Position numbers and translations under genes: made by a program. Below the pieces are notes generated by a model, which ran no database searches, had not been told where the DNA came from, and saw nothing but the letters and a program-made list of their open reading frames with translations. A stretch of 64,000 nucleotides of DNA, taken from contig CM061245.1 of assembly GCA_030848705.1 (NCBI GenBank), positions 59,856,006-59,920,005 on the forward strand. The letters are read 5' to 3'. The DNA is from Heracleum sosnowskyi (lineage: Eukaryota; Streptophyta; Magnoliopsida; Apiales; Apiaceae). Of this stretch, positions 56,806-64,000 are shown in pieces (within the stretch, counting starts at the first letter, position 1; every line of letters begins with the position of its first letter).

Positions 56806-56992
56806 TTGGTGAGAATCCAATGCCCCGAAAACCTAAGGGTTCCTCCGCAAGGTTCGTCCACGTAGGGTGAGTCAGGGCCTAAGATCAGGCCGAAAGGCGT
56901 AGTCGATGGACAACATGTGAATATTCTTGTACTACCCGTTATTGGTCTCGAGGGACGGAGGAGGCTAGGTTAGCCGAAAGATGGTTATCGAT
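56806..56992 (+). rRNA. rrn26: Fragment of plant mitochondrial 26S (large-subunit) rRNA gene, nuclear copy
   Basis: CCAATGCCCCGAAAACC, GGTTCCTCCGCAAGGTTCGT, GGGTGAGTCAGGGCCTAAG, ATCAGGCCGAAAGGCGTAGT and GGACGGAGGAGGCTAGGTTA follow one another in the order found in bacterial-type LSU rRNA. GGCCGAAAGGCGTAGTCGATGG is strongly conserved from bacteria to organelles. The wording is closer to plant mitochondrial 26S than to plastid 23S as I remember them. Only about 187 bp are present, with point changes (for example ACATGTGAATATTCTTG), so this is a non-functional nuclear insert of organelle DNA. Confidence 0.83.
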
Positions 56993-57098
56993 TTTAGTAG
57001 GGAATGTAGCCCTTTTGTCACCATCAATTTCTACCACAATTTCTGTCCCATTCACATAACTTGAAAACTTTAAGTTTACTAGCCATCCGTTGCAACAA

Positions 57099-57456
57099 TC
57101 ATCGACGCCGAGTCTTGAATGGCATGTCTATGCAACTTCCAAACATGAAGTTAAACAACTTGTCCTCCTCGGACATGTTTTTGATATACAACAACAAACT
57201 ATTAAATTTCATCACATAATCTCGAATAGAACCCTTATGTTTTAACGTCTTCAGATTTTCTCTTGCAAGTAATGCCACAACAAGAGGTAGAAACTGATCT
57301 TTCAATTTTTGTTTAAGTGCATCCCATGTTGCAATTATCGCCCTTCCAACGCTTACATCTTCCATTCGAGTGCGCCATCAAAGTTTTGCATCCTTCACTA
57401 GATACATACTCGTGATGGTAACTTGCTTCTCATCCTTTATGTGAGCATCCTTGATT
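57099..57456 (-). pseudogene. Ty3/gypsy gag fragment
   Basis: Minus strand reads DAHIKDEKQVTITSMYL near 57,400-57,450, then WRTRMEDV, ATWDALKQKLKDQFLP, LKHKGSIRDYVMKFNSLLL and MSEEDKLFNFMFG. This is the conserved gag core (W..LK..FLP; L.H.GS...Y...F) of plant gypsy elements. A TGA replaces a Trp codon near 57,374 and both ends are missing, so it is a dead fragment. It directly abuts the satellite array. Confidence 0.87.
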
Positions 57457-60400
57457 GAGAAAAATTGAAGCAAACCATTTTTTGAATATTTTCAAAAAAT
57501 TTGACTATGATTTATAGAATTGCAGATACTTCATTTTGGACAGTCCTGGCCTGAATCGGAGAAGATACAAGGGGACCCCGGTTTATGTATACTTCTCAAA
57601 GGCAGCTATACAAGAAAATGGGGTAAAATTGAAGCGGGCCGTTTTGTGGATATTTTCATGTAATTTGACCCTATGGATTCGTAGAAATGCAGAAAACTTC
57701 ATTTGGGGTTGTCCTAGCCTGAATCAAAGAAGATACCATGGGACCTAGTTTACGTGGACCCCCCGGTTACGTAAATCTCTAAAGGCAGCTATACAAGGAA
57801 AATGGGAAAAAATTGAAGTAGGACATTTTATGGATATTTTCTCGAAGTTTGTCCCTACGGGTTTATAGGATTGCAGAAAATTTCATTTGAGACTGTCCGG
57901 GCCAAATTGGAGCAGATACTAGGGGACCCCCAGTTACGTATATCTCTAAAGGTAGCTACAGAAGGAAAATGGAGAAAAATTGAAGCGAGACATTTTGTGG
58001 ATATTTTCTCATAGTTTGACCCTATGGGTTTATAGAATTGCTAAAAAATTTATTTGGGGCTGTCCGGGCCTGAATCAGAGTAGATACCAGGAGATCCCCG
58101 GTTACGTATATCTCTAAAGGTAGATACAAGGAAAATGGCGAAAATTGAAGCGGGACGTTTTATAGACATTTTCTCGTAGTTTGACACTATGGGTTTATAG
58201 AATTGTAGAAAACTTCATTTGGGGCTGTCCAGGACTGTATCAGAGCAGATACCAAGGGACCCCCGGTTACGTATATCTCTAAAGGCAAACATGGAAATCT
58301 TGAAGCGGGACGTTTTGTAGATATTTTTTCGTAGTTTGACACTATGGGTTTATAGAATTGCAGAAAACTTCATTTGGGGGTGTCCGTGCCTGAATCGGAG
58401 CAGATACAAGGGGACCCCCGATTACGTATATCTCTAAAGGCAGCTATACAAGGAAAATAGGGAAAAATCGAAGCGGGACGTTTTTTTGGATATTTTCTCA
58501 TAATTTGACCCTATGAGTTTATAGAATTGCACAAAACTTCATTTGGGGATGTTCGGGCCAGAATTGGAGCAGATACCAGGGGACCCCCGATTACGTATAT
58601 CTCTAAAGGCAGATATACAAGGAAAATGGGGAAATATTGAAGCGGGACGTTTGGTGGATATTTTCTCGTAGTTTGACCCAATAGGTTTATAGAGTTGAAG
58701 AAAACTTCATTTGGGGCAGTCCGGGCCTGAATCGGAGAAGATACTAAGGAACCCCCGATTACGTATATCTCTAAAGGGAGCTATATAAGGAAAACAAGGA
58801 AAAATTTAAGCGGGCCATTTTATGGATATTTTCTCGTAGTTTGACTCTATGGGTTTATAGGATTGCAGAAAAGTTCATTTGGGACTGTCCCGGCCTAAAT
58901 CGGAGCAGATACTAGGGCACCCCCAATTACGTATATCTCTAAAAGGAGCTATACAAGGAAAATGGGGAAAAATTGAAGCGTGACGTCATGTGGATATTTT
59001 CTCGTAGTTTGATCTTATGGGTTTATAGGATTGCAGAAAAGTTCAATTGGGACTGTCCGGGCCTAAATCGGAGCAGATACTAGGGGACCCCGTGTTACAT
59101 ATCTCTAAAGGCAGATATACAAGGAAAACGGGGAAAAATTGAAGCAGGACGTTTTGTAGATATTTTCTCGTTGTTTGTCCCTACGGGTTTATAGGGTTGA
59201 AGAAAACTTCATTTGAGGCTGTCCGGATCTAAATCAGAGCAGATACTAGGGGACCCCCAGTTATGTATATCTCTAAAGGTAGTTATAGAAGGAAAATGGG
59301 GAAAAATTGAAGCCGGACATTTTGTGGATATTTTCTCTTAGTTTGACCCTATGGGTTTATAGAATTGCTAAACCTTTTATTTGGGGCTGTCCGAGCCTGA
59401 ATCAGAGTAGATACCAGGAGATCCTCGGCTACGTATATCTCTAAAGGTAGCTATACAAGGAAAATGGTGAAAATTGAAGCAGGACGTTTTGTAGATATTT
59501 TCTCATAGTTTGACACTATGGGTTTATAGAATAGCAGAAAACTTCATATGGGGCTGTCCGGACCTGTATCGGACCAGATACCAAGGGACCCCCGGTTACG
59601 TATATCTCTAAAGGCAAACATGGAAAACTTGAAGTGGGACGTTTTGTAGATATTTTCTCGTAGTTTGACACTATGTTTTTATAGAATTGCAGAAAACTTC
59701 ATTTGGGGCTGTTCGGGCCAGTATCGGAGCAGATACGAAGGGACCCCTGGTTACCTATATCTCTAAAGGTAGCTATACAAAGAAAACGGGAAAAAAAATG
59801 AAGTAGGCCGTTTTGTGGATATTTTCTCATAGTTTGACACTATGAGTTTATAGAATTGCAGAAAACTTCATTTGGGGCTGTCCGGACCTGAATCGGAGCA
59901 GATACCAGGGGACCCCGGGTTACGTAAATCTCCAAAGATAGCTATACAAGGAAAATAGGGAAAAATCGAAGCGGTCGTTTGGTGAATATTTTCTCGTACT
60001 TTGACCCAATGGGTTTATAGAGTTGAAGAAAACTTCATTTGGGGCTGTCCGGGCCAGAATCAGAGAAGATAATATGGAACCCCAAGTTACGTATATCTCT
60101 AAAGGGTATACAAGGAAAACATGGAAAAAATTTAAGCGGGCAATTTTGTGGATATTTTCTCGTAGTTTGACCCTATGGGTTTTATAGGATTGCAGAAAAG
60201 TTCATTTGGGACTGTCCGGGCCTAAATCGGAGCAGATTCTAGGGGACCCCAGTTACGTACCTCCCAAAAGGCAGCTACACAAGGAAAACAGGGAAAAATC
60301 GAATCGGGTTGTTTGGTGGATATTTTCTCGTACTTTGACCCAATGAGTTTATAGAGTTGAAGTAAACTTCATTTGGGGCTGTCCGGGCCAAAATCGGAGA

Positions 60401-63400
60401 AGATACTAAGGAACCTCCGGTTACGTATATCTCTCTAAAGGGAGCTATACAAGAAAAAACATGGAAAAATTTAAGCGGACCATTTTGTGGATCTTTTCTC
60501 GTAATTTGACCCTATGGGTTTATAGGATTGCAGAAAAGTTAATTTGGGACAGTCTGGGCCTAAATCGGAGCAGATACCAGGGGACCCCTAGTTACGTATA
60601 TCTCTAAAGGGAGCTATACAAGGAAAATGGGGAAAAATTGAAGCGTAACGTCTTGTGGATTTTTTCTCGTAGTTTGACTGTATGGGTTTATATGATTGCA
60701 GAAAAGTTCATTTGGGACAGTCCGGGCCTAAATCGGAGCAGATACCAGGGGATCCCCCAGTTACGTATATCTCTAAAGGGAGGTATACAAGGAAAATGGG
60801 GGAAAAATTGAAGCGTGACGTCTTGTGGAAATTTTCTCGTAGTTTGATCATATGGGTTTATAGGATTGCAGAAAAGTTCATTTGGGACTGTCCGGGCCTA
60901 AATCGGAGCAGATACTAGGGGACCCCCAGTAATGTATATCTCTAAAGGGAGCTATACAAGGAAAATGGGGAAAAATTAAAGCGTGACGTCTTGTGGATAT
61001 TTTCTCGTAGTTTGGCCGTATGGGTTTATATGATTGTAGAAAAGTTCATTTGGGACAGTCCGGGCCTAAATCGGAGCAGATACCAGGGGACCCCCCCAGT
61101 TACGTATATCTCTAAAGGGAGGTATACAAGGAAAATGGTGAAAAATTGAAGCGTGACGTCTTGTGGATATTTTCTCGTAGTTTGATCCTATGGTTTATAG
61201 GATTACAGAAAAGTTCATTTGGGACTGTCCGGGCTTAAATCGTAGAAGATACAAGGGGACCCCCCAGTCACGTATATCTCTAAAGGGAGCTATACAAGGA
61301 AAATGGGGAATAATTGCAGCGTGACGTCTTGTGGATATTTTCTCGTAGTTTGACCGTACGGTTTATAGGATTGAAAAAAACTTCATTTGGAACAGTCCGG
61401 GCTTAAATCGGAGCAGATGCAAGGGGACCCTTGGTTACGCATGTCTTTAATGGTATATATACAAGGAAAATGAAAAAAATAGTGAAGCGGGCCATTTTGT
61501 GGATATTTTCTCGCAATTTGACCCTATGGGTTTATAGAATTGCAAAAAACTTCATTTGGGACTGTTTGGGCCTGAGTCAGAGTATATACCAAGGGACCCC
61601 CAGTTACGTATATCTCTAAAGGGAGCTATACAAGAAAAACGGGGAAAAATGGAAGCAGGATGTTTTGTGGATATGTTCTCGTAGTTTGACCCTAAGGGTT
61701 TATAGAATTGTAGAAAATTTCATTTGGGGCTGTTCGCGCCTGAATTAGAGCAGATACTAATGGACCCCTGGTTAGGTATATCTCTAAAGGTAGCTATACA
61801 AGGAAAACGGAGAAATATTGAAGCAGACCGTTTTGTGGATATTTTCTCGTATATTGACACTATGGGTTTATAGAATTATAGAAAACTTCATTTGGGGCTG
61901 TCCGGGACTGAATTGGAGCAGATACCAGGGGCCCCCAATTACGTATATCTTTGAAGGATACAAGGAAAACAGGAAAAAATTGAAGCGGGACATTTTGTGG
62001 ATATTTTCTCGTAGTTTGACCCTATGGGTTTATGGAATTGCTGAAAACTTCATTTGGGGTTGTCCGAGCCTGAATCAGAGCAGATACCAAGGGACCTTTG
62101 GTTACGTATGTCTGTAGTGGTAGATATACAAGGAAAACGAGGAAAAAGTGAAGCGGGCCATTTTGTGGAAATTCTCATAGTTTGACCCTATGGGTTTTTA
62201 TAATTGTAGAAAACTTCATTTGGGGCTGTCTGGGCATGAATCGGAGAAGATACCAAGGGATCCCCGGTTACGTATATCTCTAAAGGGAGCTATACAAGGA
62301 AAATAGGGAAAAATTTAAGCGGGCCATTTTGTGGATATTTTCTCGTAGTTTGACCCTATGGGTTTATAGGATTGCAGAAAAGTTCATTTGGGACTGTCCG
62401 GGCGTAAATCGGAGCAGATACCAGAGGACCCCAATTACGTATATCTTTAAAGGGAGCTATACAAGGAAAATGTGGATAAATTGAAGCGTGACGTCTTGTG
62501 AATATTTTCTCGTAGTTTGACCCTATGGGTTTATAAAATTGCTAAAAACTTCATTTGGGGCTGTCCGGGCCTGAATTGGAGCATATACCAAGGGACCTTC
62601 GGTTAAGTATGTCTCCGAAGGTAGCTATACAAGGAAAACGGGGAAAAAGTTAAGCATGCCATTTTGTGGATATTTTCTCGTAGTTTGACCCTATGGGTTT
62701 ATAGAATTGTAGAAAATTTCATTTGGGACTGTTTGGGCCTGAATCAGAGAAGATACCAGGGGACCCCCGGTTACAAAAATCTCTAAAGATATCAATACAA
62801 GAAAAACAGGGAAAAATTGAAGCGGGACGTTTTATGGGTATTTTCTCGTAGTTTGACCCTATGTGTTTATAGAATTTCTAAAAACTTCATTTGGGGCTGT
62901 CCGGGCCTGAATCGGAGCAGATACCAAGGGATCCTTGGTTACGTATGTCTCTAAAGGTATACAAGTAAAACGGGGAAAAAGTGAAACGGACTATTTTGTG
63001 GATATTTTCTTGTAGTTTGACCCTATGGGTTTATAGAATTGTAGAAAACTTCATTTAGGACTGTCTGGGCCTGAATCAGAGAAGATACCAAGGGACCCCC
63101 CGGTTACGTATATCTTTAAAGTCAACAATACAAGAAAAACGGAGAAAAATTGTAGGGGACGTTTTGTGGGTAGTTTCTCGTAGTTTACCTTATGGGTTTA
63201 TAGAACTGTAGAAAACTTCAATTGTGGATGTCTGGGCCGGAATATGAGCAGATACCAAGGGACCTTCGGTTACGTATATCTCTAAAGCTAGCTATACAAG
63301 AAAAACGGGGAAAAATTGAAGCGGGACGTTTTATGGGTATTTTCTCGTAGTTTGACCTATGGGTTTATAGAATTGCTGAACATTTCATTTGGGGCTGTCC

Positions 63401-64000
63401 GGGCCTGAATCGGAGCAGATACCCAGGGACCCATGGTTACGTATGTCTTTAATGGTAGCTATATATAAGGAAAATGAGGAAAAAGTGAAGCGGTCCATTT
63501 TGTGGATATTTTCTCGTAGTTTCACCCTATGGGTTTATAGAATTACTGAAAACTTCATTTGGGGCTGTCCGGGCCTGAATCGGAGCAGATACCAAGGGAC
63601 CCCCGGTTACATATATCTTTAAAGATAGCAATACAAGAAAAACGGGGAAAAATTGAAGCGGGACGTTTTATGGGTATTTTCTCGTAGTTTGACCTATGAG
63701 TTTATAGAATTGCTGAAAATTTCATTTGGGGCTGTCCGGGCCTGAATCGGAGCAGATACATGGGGACCCTTGGGTATGTATGTCTCTAATGGTAGCTATA
63801 CAAGGAAAATGAGAAAAAAGTGAAGCGAGTCATTTTTTTGGATATTTTCTCATAGTTTGACCCTATCGGTTTCTAGAATTACTGAAAACTTCATTTGGGA
63901 CTGTCCGGACCTGAATCGGAGCAGATACCAGGGGCCAATCATCTGTTACGTATGTCTCTAAAAGAAGCTATACAAGGAAAATGGGGAAAAAGTGCAACGG
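57457..64000. repeat. Satellite array, ~167-bp monomers, about 39 copies, continuing past the window
   Basis: Monomers share GGGTTTATAGAATTGC, AAACTTCATTTGGGGCTGTC, GGAGCAGATACCAGGGGACC, GGTTACGTATATCTCTAAAG, TACAAGGAAAAC and GGATATTTTCTCGTAGTTTG. Measured spacings between equal words are 167-168 bp. The first, most diverged monomer starts about 57,457. Variants recur at about 1,326-1,329 bp (eight monomers) in 57.8-60.3 kb and at about 338 bp (two monomers) further right. Nucleosome-sized monomers with higher-order order are typical of centromeric or heterochromatic satellites, but location is not shown by the sequence. Confidence 0.96.

Noticed and set aside
60682..63622. Chain of plus-strand open frames in the satellite (LWIFSRSLTLWVYRI...)
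   Set aside because: A monomer near 168 bp is close to 56 codons, so the same frame recurs. A stop in CTCTAAAG ends it in each monomer, and indels shift it. Not a protein gene.
57457..64000. CRISPR array
   Set aside because: Repeats are contiguous ~167-bp monomers without unique spacers, in a plant genome.

Overview
The window is nuclear DNA of a flowering plant, almost certainly a dicot. The evidence is a ten-exon plant gene with GT-AG introns, plant-type LTR retrotransposons, Helitrons with plant-type termini, MITEs, a satellite array of about 167 bp per unit, and a fragment resembling plant mitochondrial 26S rRNA. The retroelement proteins feel asterid-like to me, perhaps Apiaceae, but I cannot fix the species from sequence alone.

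Layout. (1) 1-5.9 kb: remains of Helitrons on the minus strand. The N-terminal part of a Rep/helicase protein runs off the left edge, and a replication-protein-A-like pseudogene lies upstream of a Helitron 3' terminus at 2774. (2) 6,935-28,497: one Ty1/copia element of Sirevirus type on the minus strand. It has 514-bp LTRs, a TTTTG target duplication, an initiator-Met tRNA primer site, gag, protease-integrase, RT-RNase H, and a long decayed extra reading frame downstream of pol. Its pol gene is split by an 8.8-kb Ty3/gypsy-derived element (15,250-24,076) with 1.56-kb LTRs, an ACGCT target duplication and a tRNA-Asp primer site. That element keeps gag and protease but lacks RT, RNase H and integrase. 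(3) 29.3-33.1 kb: a Helitron-like element, present again at 51.45-55.74 kb. (4) 36,676-47,179, plus strand: the only cellular gene, a TBC-domain Rab GTPase-activating protein. Its introns hold a deleted LTR element and a MITE. (5) 47.5-55.7 kb: a mosaic of Helitron ends, tRNA-like repeats, a Stowaway-like MITE and the second Helitron copy, which carries a third, precisely inserted Helitron. (6) 55.7-57.45 kb: mixed debris with a mitochondrial rRNA fragment and a gypsy gag fragment. (7) 57.46 kb to the right edge: tandem satellite with higher-order structure.

The strongest unexplained signal is the word TCAGAGTTT (or its reverse complement). It occurs about 35-40 times in the copia element, in LTRs, noncoding parts and several coding regions, but I see none in the gypsy element nested inside it or in the rest of the window. 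The copia element also has an extra downstream frame that looks nuclear rather than envelope-like, so a self-recognition system (element protein plus dispersed binding word) is a testable idea.
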